A stretch of DNA of 64,000 bases, taken from positions 62,001 through 126,000 of IMG/VR virus record IMGVR_UViG_3300015265_000001; one strand, written 5' to 3'. Shown here in pieces: positions 7,219-15,878 of the stretch (positions are counted from its first letter, which is position 1; each line of letters begins with the position of its first letter). The notes under the pieces are model-generated. The model searched no databases and was not told the DNA's origin. It was given only the letters and a program-made list of their open reading frames with translations. Source of the DNA: a virus. A program made the translations under genes and the position numbers.

Positions 7219-7603
7219 CATCGTTTCATTCCAGCTGGTAAAGAACGGCATCATCGGGGACGATCGTGTTGATGTAAAAGTCGACGGTCTGATGCAGTAT
7301 TCGACGGCCAGGCTGATCGACCCCCAGTTGGCCATTAAGCACAAAAACCTGTACTCGTACTTCAAAGACAAGGTTCAAAACGTTGACGATCCAAGCGTCT
7401 ACGGTTATCTGGCGCTTATCGGCCGTAATGATAAGTTGGAGGTTATCGGGATCCCTTGGATCAACGATTCAACCTTCCAGCTCATCGACGGCCGTAATGC
7501 GAACATCGTCTGCACCAACTGGCGAGAAGATTTCCGGGCACCTCTGCAAACCTTCATGCAGAGTCTCGGTGCGGCTTACACGATCACTGTGTTCGACAAG
7601 TAA
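7190..7603 (+). CDS. Unknown protein
   Basis: This 137-residue product is mostly beta-predicted and soluble, with strands such as GDIVSFQLVKNGIIG, KLEVIGIPWI and AYTITVFDK. I chose the ATG at 7190 over an in-frame ATG at 7166 because AAGGAGA lies eight bases before 7190. It is the last gene of the 5031-7603 nest and is followed by a strong terminator. Its codon use is more C-biased than that of the preceding four genes. Function is unknown. Confidence 0.65.
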   Translation: MATPNPSRGDIVSFQLVKNGIIGDDRVDVKVDGLMQYSTARLIDPQLAIKHKNLYSYFKDKVQNVDDPSVYGYLALIGRNDKLEVIGIPWINDSTFQLIDGRNANIVCTNWREDFRAPLQTFMQSLGAAYTITVFDK

Positions 7604-7614
7604 GGGTAAACTGT

Positions 7615-7663
7615 CACTACATTCCTCATCAATAGGGGAGTGTAGTGGCCCTTTTCTTTTTTG
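7615..7663 (+). terminator. Terminator of the small-gene nest
   Basis: CACTACA-TTCC (from 7615) pairs with GGGGAG-TGTAGTG (ending 7648), followed by GGCCCTTTTCTTTTTT. Confidence 0.7.
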
Positions 7664-7716
7664 CAATCTGATTTTTCTTTTGTCACTTATTTGCTTATTC
7701 AGAGAGTATTGTCCAG

Positions 7717-9801
7717 ATGACCGCTGCGGCCCAACATCTGTCTCCCTTCTTAGAAGAAGACTATAAACCGAACCGCGACTTGCTCAAGAACTACCACTAC
7801 ATGGCTGCCGCTTATCTGACGGCCATTTACAAGTGGGATTACAACACAGTACTGGAGCTGGTTGAAAAGGTATTCATTCCAAACCAGAATGGCTACAAGG
7901 AAGCCAAATTTAAAGTATTCAAGAAGAACAAGTACGGCGACCGTGTCCCAGACATCATGCCGGCTCGTGAGTTCTTCAAGACGGTTGAGGACAATAATTG
8001 GCACCTGTCCCCGTCGTTCGTGGCATACACGCACACCAACCAGGAACAGTCGATTAACTCGATTGGTACTGAAACCTTTATTGAATTCCGTCGCCTCTAC
8101 AAAGGCAAGATGAAGGAAGCGATTTCGATTGGCGATAAAGAAGCCACTCAAGCCTTCGACGAAATTCAGAAAGCACTGAAGATCTTTAACAACGCCCAAT
8201 CGGGTGCGTTCTCGTCGTCGGGTACTCCGCTGACGAACAAGTCGGGTCACACCACCCTGACCTCGATCTGCCGTAGCCTGACTTCTACCGCTAACCTCTT
8301 GAACGAGCGGTTGATTACAGGTAACCGGCTACTTCTCAGTTTCAACAGCTCCATGGAACTGTTTATCAGTACCCTGGCGTTTGCTAAGCGTGACAAGATT
8401 CAAGCGGTTATCGACAAGTACCAGATGAACTATGCGACACTTGACCAAGTCATGGACATGGTTAAACGTTGCTCGGCGTATTACTGGAACAACGCTACCG
8501 GCATCGCGGCTATCCGTACGTTCATGGAGAACCTGTCGCCGCTGGAGCTGACGATCATCCTGTGCACGATGGACTTGCGCGGTCTGTACACCACGAACAA
8601 AGAGCTGGTTAGACGGTTCTTCGACGAATGGTGCCAGGTCCCAGAGTTTCCTGCGTCGTTTGAAAACGTTACCACCATCAAGGCGGCTAACGATGACTAC
8701 AAGACACTCTGCACCACGAAGCTGGGTAAAGGCGCCAGTGCTGAACAATCGGCGTATCTCAACGCTTACCACGTCAGCCTGGAAGTTAAGTGGCGTGACT
8801 TCATTGAGGCGTTCCTCAAGGCAGACATTCCGCCGACCGGTATCTTCAACGTCAAAGAGTTGGTACGTGAAAACGTAGTGACTTCTGACACCGACTCCAT
8901 GATCTATTCGATCGATGCTGTTATCGACGACTTCATCACGGATCAGAAAGACGCCCTGGCGTTTAACGGTGTATTGACGTACTTCATTCGTTGTGTGGCA
9001 GTTGACCAGCACGCACGGTTGAGTACCAACATGAACGTGGCGCGGAAGTTCCGCTACCGTCTGAACATGAAGAACGAGTACCTCTTCAGTTCGTACGTGA
9101 CCACGTCTATGTCCAAGCACTATTACGCGTTGCAGTTGATGCTTGAAGGCATTATGTACGATGATCCTAAGTTGGAGCTTAAAGGCGTCCACCTCAGGGG
9201 CATCAAGATCGCACAGAAGGTTCGGGACTTTACGAACAAGCTCATGCGAGACGTACTCAATGCCATCTACAACAAACAGCAACTGGATGCACCGGCTCTG
9301 TTGAAAGGGGTTGGGGATCTGGAGCGTGCGCTCTTTGAAGAGCTGGAGAAAGGTGGTTGGAGCTGGTTGGTTAAGAACGGTATCAAAGAAGAGGCAGCCT
9401 ACAGCAATGCTGATTCGTCGATCTACTTCTACCACGAGATGTGGAAGCAAGTGTTTGCCGAGACCTACGGCGACGCCCCTGAACTGCCGTACCGCGCGTA
9501 CAAGGTAAACGTTACCACCGACAACAAGTCGAAGATGAAGCGTTACATGGAAACCCACGGGGACAATGATGTAGCCAAGCGCATGAATGCGTATATTGAA
9601 ACCAGGGGCGGGATGTCGGCGATCTACGTTCCAGCAGACATGATTGAATCCATTGGGGGTATCCCGAAAGAGATCCTACCGATTGTAGATACACGTTTGT
9701 TGATTGCTCAGAACTTCAAGTCCATTTACGCGATTCTTGAATCGTTGGGCTTGTACATCATGAACGCAAAAGTAACCCGTCTCGTATCTGACGAGCATTG
9801 A
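7717..9801 (+). CDS. Family B DNA polymerase, C-terminal half (motifs B and C)
   Basis: This 694-residue protein carries the polymerase motif B, KIFNNAQSG (residues 155-163, family pattern KxxxNSxYG), and motif C, TSDTDS (389-394, pattern YGDTDS), whose Asp391 and Asp393 would bind the catalytic metals. It has no exonuclease motifs and no motif A. Those are found in a separate protein encoded leftward at 41336-43195. Residues 1-140 would be the remainder of the palm and fingers, and residues 480-694 the thumb. The two products must assemble to make a complete active site for replicating the phage genome. The gene follows a terminator and is closely linked to two small genes downstream. Confidence 0.85.
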   Translation: MTAAAQHLSPFLEEDYKPNRDLLKNYHYMAAAYLTAIYKWDYNTVLELVEKVFIPNQNGYKEAKFKVFKKNKYGDRVPDIMPAREFFKTVEDNNWHLSPSFVAYTHTNQEQSINSIGTETFIEFRRLYKGKMKEAISIGDKEATQAFDEIQKALKIFNNAQSGAFSSSGTPLTNKSGHTTLTSICRSLTSTANLLNERLITGNRLLLSFNSSMELFISTLAFAKRDKIQAVIDKYQMNYATLDQVMDMVKRCSAYYWNNATGIAAIRTFMENLSPLELTIILCTMDLRGLYTTNKELVRRFFDEWCQVPEFPASFENVTTIKAANDDYKTLCTTKLGKGASAEQSAYLNAYHVSLEVKWRDFIEAFLKADIPPTGIFNVKELVRENVVTSDTDSMIYSIDAVIDDFITDQKDALAFNGVLTYFIRCVAVDQHARLSTNMNVARKFRYRLNMKNEYLFSSYVTTSMSKHYYALQLMLEGIMYDDPKLELKGVHLRGIKIAQKVRDFTNKLMRDVLNAIYNKQQLDAPALLKGVGDLERALFEELEKGGWSWLVKNGIKEEAAYSNADSSIYFYHEMWKQVFAETYGDAPELPYRAYKVNVTTDNKSKMKRYMETHGDNDVAKRMNAYIETRGGMSAIYVPADMIESIGGIPKEILPIVDTRLLIAQNFKSIYAILESLGLYIMNAKVTRLVSDEH

Positions 9802-9808
9802 GGTGAGC

Positions 9809-10183
9809 ATGAGAACAAAACTAACTAAAGCGGATAACTTCCTGTTCTTCCGTGACAGTAAGAATGGGTTGGTGTTTGCAGGTGAGGGTGCTTTTCTGTA
9901 TGAGGATAACTTCGGCATCATGTTGCAGCCGACTGTTGTCCCAGCCCTAAGTGAAGAACTGGATGCTGAGAAAGGCGTCTTCGTTACCTTTAACTACTGT
10001 GACCATGATCACAACTTCTACATCGCTCAGCCGGAAGAAATTCCAAAGCTGTTAAAGGCACTGCATCCTGGCCGCGAGTCTTCGATCGTAGTGGCCCCGG
10101 AATACTACGATTACTTGATGGCCATTAAACGTCAAGCGCATGAGGATTCCTGGACACGCAGTCCTGACCGCATGGGGAGTTAG
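9809..10183 (+). CDS. Unknown protein linked to DNA polymerase
   Basis: This 124-residue protein starts at the ATG at 9809, preceded by GAGG, seven bases after the polymerase stop; a GTG six bases earlier is a less likely start. The first 60 residues contain several strands (FLFFRDSKNGLVFAGEGAFLY) and the rest is mixed with a helical end. It has no membrane segment and no known motif. The close linkage suggests co-expression with the polymerase half and perhaps an accessory replication role, but this is only context. Confidence 0.65.
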   Translation: MRTKLTKADNFLFFRDSKNGLVFAGEGAFLYEDNFGIMLQPTVVPALSEELDAEKGVFVTFNYCDHDHNFYIAQPEEIPKLLKALHPGRESSIVVAPEYYDYLMAIKRQAHEDSWTRSPDRMGS

Positions 10184-10188
10184 TCATC

Positions 10189-10563
10189 GTGGGTACCATT
10201 CATTCACTGGCCGATGCCAGAAGGAAAAGACGTCTTCCTGACCATGAAATCAAGGCGCTGGAAGAGACGGGAGCAATCGTCAATCAATACTTCCAGCAAT
10301 ACTTGGCGAGTGCTAAGGAGCTGGCTGAGTTAAGAGCGGCTCTTGACGCACGCAAGGAATTGGTCAAGAGTTGGAAAGGCTGGTTTATTGGTTGGTTCAA
10401 AGGCCCTACCACCAACATGTTGCAGCATGCAGTGGATACCGCCAAGTATCGAACCAACTGGCGACACTCCGAATTCAAAAGAGCCAAGGAAGTATTTGAT
10501 CGGGAGAAGGAAAGGCTCGAAAAACGCATGAACGATATGCAGATCTACCGAACCGATAAATAA
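10189..10563 (+). CDS. Basic coiled-coil protein
   Basis: This 124-residue protein begins at a GTG with GGGGAG nine bases upstream, six bases after the previous stop. It is highly charged and mostly helical: residues 18-60 and 85-118 look like coiled coils, joined by a Trp/Gly-rich turn, WKGWFIGWFKG (residues 62-72), that could insert in a membrane or pack against a partner. It ends the polymerase-half operon at a perfect 13-base-pair terminator. Function is unknown. Confidence 0.65.
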   Translation: MGTIHSLADARRKRRLPDHEIKALEETGAIVNQYFQQYLASAKELAELRAALDARKELVKSWKGWFIGWFKGPTTNMLQHAVDTAKYRTNWRHSEFKRAKEVFDREKERLEKRMNDMQIYRTDK

Positions 10564-10578
10564 CGTTAAGTCGACCTA

Positions 10579-10625
10579 CCTCTACTAGCCCCGCAAAGGG
10601 CTAGTAGAGGTTTAGTCTTTTTGCT
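10579..10625. terminator. Strong terminator between convergent genes
   Basis: CCTCTACTAGCCC pairs with GGGCTAGTAGAGG around a CGCAAA loop (10579-10610), then TTTAGTCTTTTTGC. The hairpin core and loop are nearly the same as in the terminator at 34088-34127. It can serve both strands. Confidence 0.8.
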
Positions 10626-10702
10626 AATTTTTTGAATTATTGAATGAAATATGGGAGCACTTCGTCGGTTGGACCGTTAAGTCTCCTCCCGTACAATGGT
10701 TT

Positions 10703-11806
10703 TTAACGATAATTGATGTCATTCAGGGTTTTTACTTCTTCGAGCAAATCGCTCAAATGTTTTCTGAAGAACACCTCAGGAACGTTCTTTTGGCGATGCG
10801 CAATCTGCCGATAGAGACGATCGAAATCAACGTTAATGTCCGAGCACTTGTATTTCATCCGGTTACCGATCGACAGGTAGATCGCGCACACTTTCAGCAT
10901 GGCAGGTTCAAATGCCCAACCGGTCTGAGCAAACAACGCTTGGTCTTGTGGATCAACGTAGTTCGTATAAGGAACCCGATACACGTTGTCGATCTGCTTC
11001 AGCATCATCCACAGGTCCTGTAGACGCCTGGCGGTCAGTGCATCAATAAGGAAGAGCAGGAAACCCTTAAACAACTTCCCTTCATTGAGGGTCGTGAACT
11101 TAACGGTTTCGATCTTGATCAGATCGTTCAGCTCTTTCTCCTTTACAAAGAACTCGTAAAGGATGTTGATGACCGACAACTGGTTCTGATACAGCGTGGC
11201 GTGGAACAACGGGTACTGACAGACATACGACGCAATGCCACTGTTGGCTTCACGATTCTCCCGCATGAACAACCACCAGCCTACAGCCAGCGCTACCATG
11301 TCCAAGCCAATGATCGCCACATCGGTGATATCATTGCTGACATTCATGCTTTTCTCGACAGTATGTTTGTACCCGCGCTCCAATACTGTTGAGTAGAGAG
11401 GTATGACCGCTTTCAGATTTTCCAGCTTTAGCGTTTTCTCGTCGTACTGTGTAAACGGATCCAGAAGCACCCAGTGCTCTCTGACGTTACGGCGGTAGAA
11501 GCCATCGGCTTCAGCAAACCCGATTCGATTGATCGAAGTGATCTTGAAAATCGTACACAGTGAATTAGCACGGAAACGTGTATTATCTACAACCTCCTGC
11601 AAGCTCCACGTTGGATCAATCGTCAGGTGACGAAGAATCCCTACCAGCTTGTGTTGGTCTTCGATGTGAAAGGGTGTACGGTCTACATAGGCCCGATAGT
11701 CCTGGCGGTTGAATTCAGTAACACGATGCAGATTCCCCAGGTCAGTGAAATTGCTGCGGGGGTACTTCCGGCTGATATCCTCAGCGGGATAGGCAAAGAT
11801 AGTCAT
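10703..11806 (-). CDS. Unknown protein with one hydrophobic segment
   Basis: This 367-residue leftward product is taken from the ATG at 11806. The frame continues upstream to a GTG at 11884, but the extra 26 residues look unselected and have no better ribosome site. One strongly hydrophobic stretch, AIIGLDMVALAVGWWLFM (about residues 164-181), may span a membrane; another near KLFKGFLLFLIDAL is shorter. The rest is soluble and helical with many aromatic residues. The gene is divergent from the nuclear-shell gene and convergent with the polymerase operon. I do not recognise it. Confidence 0.65.
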   Translation of the reverse strand: MTIFAYPAEDISRKYPRSNFTDLGNLHRVTEFNRQDYRAYVDRTPFHIEDQHKLVGILRHLTIDPTWSLQEVVDNTRFRANSLCTIFKITSINRIGFAEADGFYRRNVREHWVLLDPFTQYDEKTLKLENLKAVIPLYSTVLERGYKHTVEKSMNVSNDITDVAIIGLDMVALAVGWWLFMRENREANSGIASYVCQYPLFHATLYQNQLSVINILYEFFVKEKELNDLIKIETVKFTTLNEGKLFKGFLLFLIDALTARRLQDLWMMLKQIDNVYRVPYTNYVDPQDQALFAQTGWAFEPAMLKVCAIYLSIGNRMKYKCSDINVDFDRLYRQIAHRQKNVPEVFFRKHLSDLLEEVKTLNDINYR

Positions 11807-11887
11807 AATGGCTGTCCGAAACAAATGAGGGGATTTGGAAAATAAAGTGTTACTGCAATTCTCTATTATATGTGAACAAGTCACATC

Positions 11888-11903
11888 AGAGGAAAGTTCC
11901 TCT
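11888..11903. repeat. Perfect inverted repeat AGAGGAA-AG-TTCCTCT
   Basis: A seven-base-pair palindrome lies in the 305-base divergent region (11807-12111) before the shell gene. It resembles CTAGGAA-ACG-TTCCTAG at 1668-1684, also in a divergent region. It could be an operator. The remainder of the region holds the shell gene's promoters and leader. Confidence 0.45.
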
Positions 11904-11950
11904 ACTGGGGACCATTGCGCAATCCGAGAATTTGTGATATGGCATTGAAA

Positions 11951-11970
11951 GCGATTACTCTATATCATCC
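11951..11970 (+). promoter_or_regulatory. Possible second early promoter for the shell gene
   Basis: GCGATTACTCTATATCATCC contains the CTATATCATC core also found before the beta C-terminal polymerase gene (25938-25961). Both are preceded by GATATGGCA 24-28 bases upstream. The match to the A-rich left half of the motif is poor. Confidence 0.35.
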
Positions 11971-12003
11971 CTGCTGAAAGGCGGGGGCGATTTCTGTTGG
12001 GGT

Positions 12004-12027
12004 AAGAAATTTTCAAGACTATATTAC
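12004..12027 (+). promoter_or_regulatory. Early-promoter-like motif for the shell gene
   Basis: The element from 12004 reads AAGAAATTTTCAAGACTATA then TTAC. It contains TATATTAC, the octamer I recall as the phiKZ early promoter core, and lies 85 bases upstream of the shell start codon. Confidence 0.7.
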
Positions 12028-12111
12028 TCATGTAGTTGGTAGTACAGATGTTTGACATTTGTTAATACAACTTCGCTATAGCAAACTATCTTCGTAATAA
12101 GGAAAACACTC

Positions 12112-14130
12112 ATGAGTCTGAATACCGGTTCCGAAAGCACTTCCTGGAACGAGAACAAGCCTACCGAAAACGCCAACCAGGCTCCAGGTGCTACCGGCAC
12201 CATGGCTCCGCTGGATGGTCTGGCCGGCCTGCTGCGTCTTCCTTCGATGACCTCCGACAACCGCAACCTGAAGGAAGTGGCCGAGACCATCGAGAAACTC
12301 GAAGGCATTTACGAGAATGCCAAGAAATCCACCACCAACGAGCTGCAACGCAAAATCGTTCCGACCGTTGAAATGCTGACCCCGTCCATCTCGGCTCAAC
12401 TGCCGGGCGTCGGTCTGTACGTTGTCTTCGACGGCACCATGTACGTAATGGCCGCGCTGTTCTACAACCGCACGCTGAGCATCGGCGTCGAGCGCATCAC
12501 CGTCAACGCCAACAACATCATGCAGCAAATGTCGGCGCCGCTGACCCCGGCTCAGTACCCGAACAACGTGTTCCTGGAAAAGCTGACCTCCCACTACACC
12601 AAAGTGGCCGAAGCTCAGGGCGTGAAGAACGTCAGCGTCATCAACATGATCGTCGTCGACCTGGAAATGCTGCACCACCCAGAAGCCGGCGATCCGAAAG
12701 ACTGGGCTCACCGTCAGGCGAACTACATCGCCTCCGAGTGGGAAGAAGCGATCATGGTCAAGACCGTTCGCGAAATCGTGGCCAAGGGTTACAACATCCC
12801 GGCTCCGTTCGCTACTCCTGACCAGCCATACGGCAAAGACGGCTGCGCCGAAGCCCGCGTTAACGCAATCAGCTTCCGCGCCAGCAAGGCCGGCACCCTG
12901 ACTCCTGACAACATGGAAGTGATCGTTTCGACGATCAACAACAACAACCAGAGCTCCGGCAACTTCCAGGCGAACTCGAAAGAGATCATCCGGGTTACCG
13001 CTGCGGTCAGCCTGAACGGCGTGTCGTGGGAAGATCACCAGCGCTTCATGATGTCGCACCGCTCGCAAGAGCAAATGAACGCGCTGCAACAGTTCCTCGG
13101 CAACTCCATGGGCATGGGTGTCTACCCGTCGGGCTTCAAGCCACTGCGTCCTGTGATCACCGTCGGCACCGTTCAGGCCGGCGAGCAACTCTGCAACAAC
13201 GGCGGTCTGTTCCCGTTCTTCACCGGTCTGTACTCGCTGATGGCGACCAACAACCAGTACGTCTGGTCCGAAGCTCTGCGCCGTCACAGCGTTGGTGCTC
13301 GCGGTAACCTGGCCGACCTGGAAACTCGTGTCGATCAAATGGTCGGTCAGATCCCTGGTGGCTTCCAGAGCCCAGCGCGTATCCGTCTCGACGAGAAGAA
13401 AATGTCGGACACCGAGCTGGTCAACAACTGGATCCGTCAGAACGTTTCGCCGCACGCAACCTTCCAGATCAACCTGATCCCGGCCGGTCCAAATGCGTCG
13501 ATCAACAACTTCTTCTTCCAGCTGGCCAAACAAGGTCAGAACGCGGCGGAAATCAAAGTTGTTATCGCTCTGATCGATGCCATGACCAAAGGCGGCATGT
13601 CCGAAGCCATCCGCGACAACATCAAAGCTGGCACTGGCTGGGTACCGTCCAAACCGGTACTGATCCCAACCGGCATGATCGCTGTCAACGGCCTGGCCGA
13701 GTACGCCGGCAAGAAGTTCAACACCCAGGAACTGGACGAGATGATGATCTCGCACATCAAGGGCCCGAAAGGTCAACTCGCAGCCGAAAGCCTGCTGTCG
13801 ACCATGTACGGCACCGTCCCGGGCGAAGAGTTCAAGCAACGTGCTCAGAAGCTGCGCGTGGAAACCGGTTCGTCGCTGTTCGACGGTCAGGTTCACATCA
13901 ACGGCTGGGCTCAGCCTCACATCTGGGCGCCTGACTTCATGGCCACCATGTCGAAAGCCATGGACTCCATCGGTCAGCTGAACGTTGCCAACAACCTGGG
14001 CAGCTGGCGCAACACCAGCCTGGCTTCGACGCCTGGCATCGGTCTGGCGACTCTGGTTGGTGCTGGTTCGAACAACGCCACCGGCAACGGTCTGGGCGTG
14101 GCGTACAGCATGAACATGCCGTTCATGTAA
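12112..14130 (+). CDS. chmA: Chimallin-like phage nucleus shell protein
   Basis: This 672-residue soluble protein has a flexible Ser/Asn/Pro-rich N-terminus (1-30), a folded body and a Gly/Asn/Ala-rich C-terminal tail (about 640-672), as expected for chimallin, which uses terminal segments to tile into the closed lattice round phage DNA. Three lines support the call: it lies directly before an RNA polymerase beta-prime N-terminal gene, as phiKZ gp54 lies before gp55; it has the best early promoter in the window; and its codons are among the most biased, indicating very high expression. Size is slightly above the roughly 600-700 residues usual for the family. The alternative is a capsid protein, less likely in this early block. 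Confidence 0.78.
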   Translation: MSLNTGSESTSWNENKPTENANQAPGATGTMAPLDGLAGLLRLPSMTSDNRNLKEVAETIEKLEGIYENAKKSTTNELQRKIVPTVEMLTPSISAQLPGVGLYVVFDGTMYVMAALFYNRTLSIGVERITVNANNIMQQMSAPLTPAQYPNNVFLEKLTSHYTKVAEAQGVKNVSVINMIVVDLEMLHHPEAGDPKDWAHRQANYIASEWEEAIMVKTVREIVAKGYNIPAPFATPDQPYGKDGCAEARVNAISFRASKAGTLTPDNMEVIVSTINNNNQSSGNFQANSKEIIRVTAAVSLNGVSWEDHQRFMMSHRSQEQMNALQQFLGNSMGMGVYPSGFKPLRPVITVGTVQAGEQLCNNGGLFPFFTGLYSLMATNNQYVWSEALRRHSVGARGNLADLETRVDQMVGQIPGGFQSPARIRLDEKKMSDTELVNNWIRQNVSPHATFQINLIPAGPNASINNFFFQLAKQGQNAAEIKVVIALIDAMTKGGMSEAIRDNIKAGTGWVPSKPVLIPTGMIAVNGLAEYAGKKFNTQELDEMMISHIKGPKGQLAAESLLSTMYGTVPGEEFKQRAQKLRVETGSSLFDGQVHINGWAQPHIWAPDFMATMSKAMDSIGQLNVANNLGSWRNTSLASTPGIGLATLVGAGSNNATGNGLGVAYSMNMPFM

Positions 14131-14151
14131 CAGCCTGCAATGGATCGGTGG

Positions 14152-14188
14152 GCAAGAGGGGTAACACCCTCTTGCTCGCTGGTCTCTT
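14152..14188 (+). terminator. Terminator after the shell gene
   Basis: GCAAGAGGG pairs with CCCTCTTGC around GTAACA (14152-14175). TCGCTGGTCTCTTTTTTCTG follows. The next gene starts 31 bases further on, so read-through or a new promoter must supply it. Confidence 0.7.
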
Positions 14189-14218
14189 TTTTCTGTTTTT
14201 CTGTTTTTGGAGTAGGCC

Positions 14219-15856
14219 ATGGGCAACATGTATCTACCGGAACTCACTCCGTCGAACAAGTTAGCTATTGAAAAGCTGACGCAGTATAGTGAAGAAAACC
14301 TGGACCCGATGCCGTTCTTTAACCGGTACGCAGCGGCCTTCGGTAAGTCACTGGAGGATGATCTTCGTTATTCGGAGCCGCTGTATTGGGACTTCGAAGA
14401 TTACGACTATCTGCACGACACCAGCCGGTTCAAACCAATCTACCTGAATGAGTTCGACTTCAACATCCAGGAAGATCGGGAAGCAATCGAGCGCTTAACG
14501 CGAATGGAGTTCAACGGTAACTCGTTTGACACCGTCGCCAGTTGTAATCCGTCGTGTGGTTACTATCGCGGCAACTATCGCCTGAAGCAGGGCAAAGCTT
14601 GTCCCAAGTGTGGCGAAGTTCCAGAACTCTTCCTCGATCGTGGTGAAGATACCCGGTTGTGGATGAAGCTGCCAGAAGGGGTAAACGGTTTCGTTAACTT
14701 AGGTTTCTTTTCGACCTTCTTTAACAAGATCGGGATTGGCAGTCCAAAGGTCTGTGTACCTCGATACTTTATCGATCCGATTTATCGGGGGCAGATCAAC
14801 AAGCAGAAGAACACCACGGTCAACCTGATTCGCAACATGCTGGACGAACTCCAGATCACGGAAGTTAGCATGAATAGCTTCCAGGAACGTTGCGATGACA
14901 TCATGCACTGGATGCTGGTGGGCAATGGTCGACGTCACTGCACCACTTCGCATGAAGGTGTGGCGCTGATGGACGTTTACCAGAAGTACAAGCACATCGC
15001 GTTCTCCAAGTACATGAAGGTGCCGAATCGTTATGCCACGGTTCTGGAGAAGCCGGGTAAAGACACCTACGCCTATCCTCACCAGCCAATCACGGCGCAG
15101 CTGTATATCGCGATCGCTGATACCAAGCGTTCCAACTCGGTGGTAAAGCTGAGCGCCGCTGATAAGCGACGTAACTGTGACATCGTCGGTAAGAACCTGG
15201 TTAAACTGGCAGACCAATACCGTAAGGTGAACAACCCAAAAGCGTTGTTTGGTAAGCCGGCAATCAACCGTAAGCATGTGGCCTCCGGTGCAGTACCGTT
15301 CACCGGTCGTTCCGTAGTGACGTCGGTAACGGGTATTCTGAACCCAGACGAGTGGATGGTTCCGTGGAAGATGTGTCTGGCCATTCTGGACTACCACATC
15401 ACGGGCTTCCTGTATCGTCGCGGTCATACGCCGTATCAGGCCGCACAACGGATCAGTCGAGCTGCGTATTGGATCGACCCGCTGATTGACGAATTCTTCC
15501 GCGACATGGAAGATAACAACAAAGCCATTATCCAAAGTGGACGTAACCCGTCGATTGAGTTCCTCAGTCTGCGCAGTGCGTTCCTGCGGGTTAACCGGGA
15601 CCTCCGAGACGAAAGTATCCGGGTACCGATTCTGGCCGTTAGTGAATCGAACACCGACTTTGACGGCGACAACCATTATATCGTCCTTATGGCCGATAAC
15701 GAGTCCAAAGCGAAAGCTTACGGCGCGTGGGGTCATCACCAAACGTTGGACCGCAACATTCCGTTTACAGTGGGTGACTACGCTGGTCAAGCGGCGACTA
15801 ACCTCATGAACCTTAATACGCTCATGGCGCAGACGCCGATTATCGACGCAGCCTAA
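14219..15856 (+). CDS. RNA polymerase beta-prime, N-terminal fragment (non-virion enzyme)
   Basis: The 545-residue protein holds the invariant catalytic loop of multisubunit RNA polymerases as SNTDFDGDN (Asp480, Asp482, Asp484 bind the active-site magnesium; family NADFDGD). It also has an N-terminal zinc-finger-like set, Cys109, Cys113, Cys128 and Cys131 (SCNPSC...CPKCG), matching the beta-prime zipper/zinc region. A run around RSVVTSVTG corresponds to the lid/rudder area. It ends soon after the catalytic loop, so the bridge helix and trigger loop must come from the separate protein at 28298-30292. Position after the shell gene matches phiKZ gp55. It would transcribe middle and late phage genes inside the phage nucleus. 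Confidence 0.92.
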   Translation: MGNMYLPELTPSNKLAIEKLTQYSEENLDPMPFFNRYAAAFGKSLEDDLRYSEPLYWDFEDYDYLHDTSRFKPIYLNEFDFNIQEDREAIERLTRMEFNGNSFDTVASCNPSCGYYRGNYRLKQGKACPKCGEVPELFLDRGEDTRLWMKLPEGVNGFVNLGFFSTFFNKIGIGSPKVCVPRYFIDPIYRGQINKQKNTTVNLIRNMLDELQITEVSMNSFQERCDDIMHWMLVGNGRRHCTTSHEGVALMDVYQKYKHIAFSKYMKVPNRYATVLEKPGKDTYAYPHQPITAQLYIAIADTKRSNSVVKLSAADKRRNCDIVGKNLVKLADQYRKVNNPKALFGKPAINRKHVASGAVPFTGRSVVTSVTGILNPDEWMVPWKMCLAILDYHITGFLYRRGHTPYQAAQRISRAAYWIDPLIDEFFRDMEDNNKAIIQSGRNPSIEFLSLRSAFLRVNRDLRDESIRVPILAVSESNTDFDGDNHYIVLMADNESKAKAYGAWGHHQTLDRNIPFTVGDYAGQAATNLMNLNTLMAQTPIIDAA

Positions 15857-15878
15857 CCCAGGTTAAGAGGTAAACACG

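Noticed and set aside
12055-12085. Possible host sigma-70 promoter, TTGACA followed by TATAGC
   Set aside because: The spacing is 19 bases and the -10 match is poor; the phage-type motif just upstream explains expression better.
12112-14130. Major capsid protein as identity of the 672-residue protein
   Set aside because: Position before the beta-prime N-terminal gene and the early-type promoter fit the nuclear shell; capsid genes in this group lie elsewhere in the late region.
12076-14259. A 727-codon open frame on the reverse strand across the shell gene
   Set aside because: It is the shadow of a gene with extreme C-ending codon use; the product is His/Val/Arg-rich noise and the rightward frame has the promoter, ribosome site and synteny.
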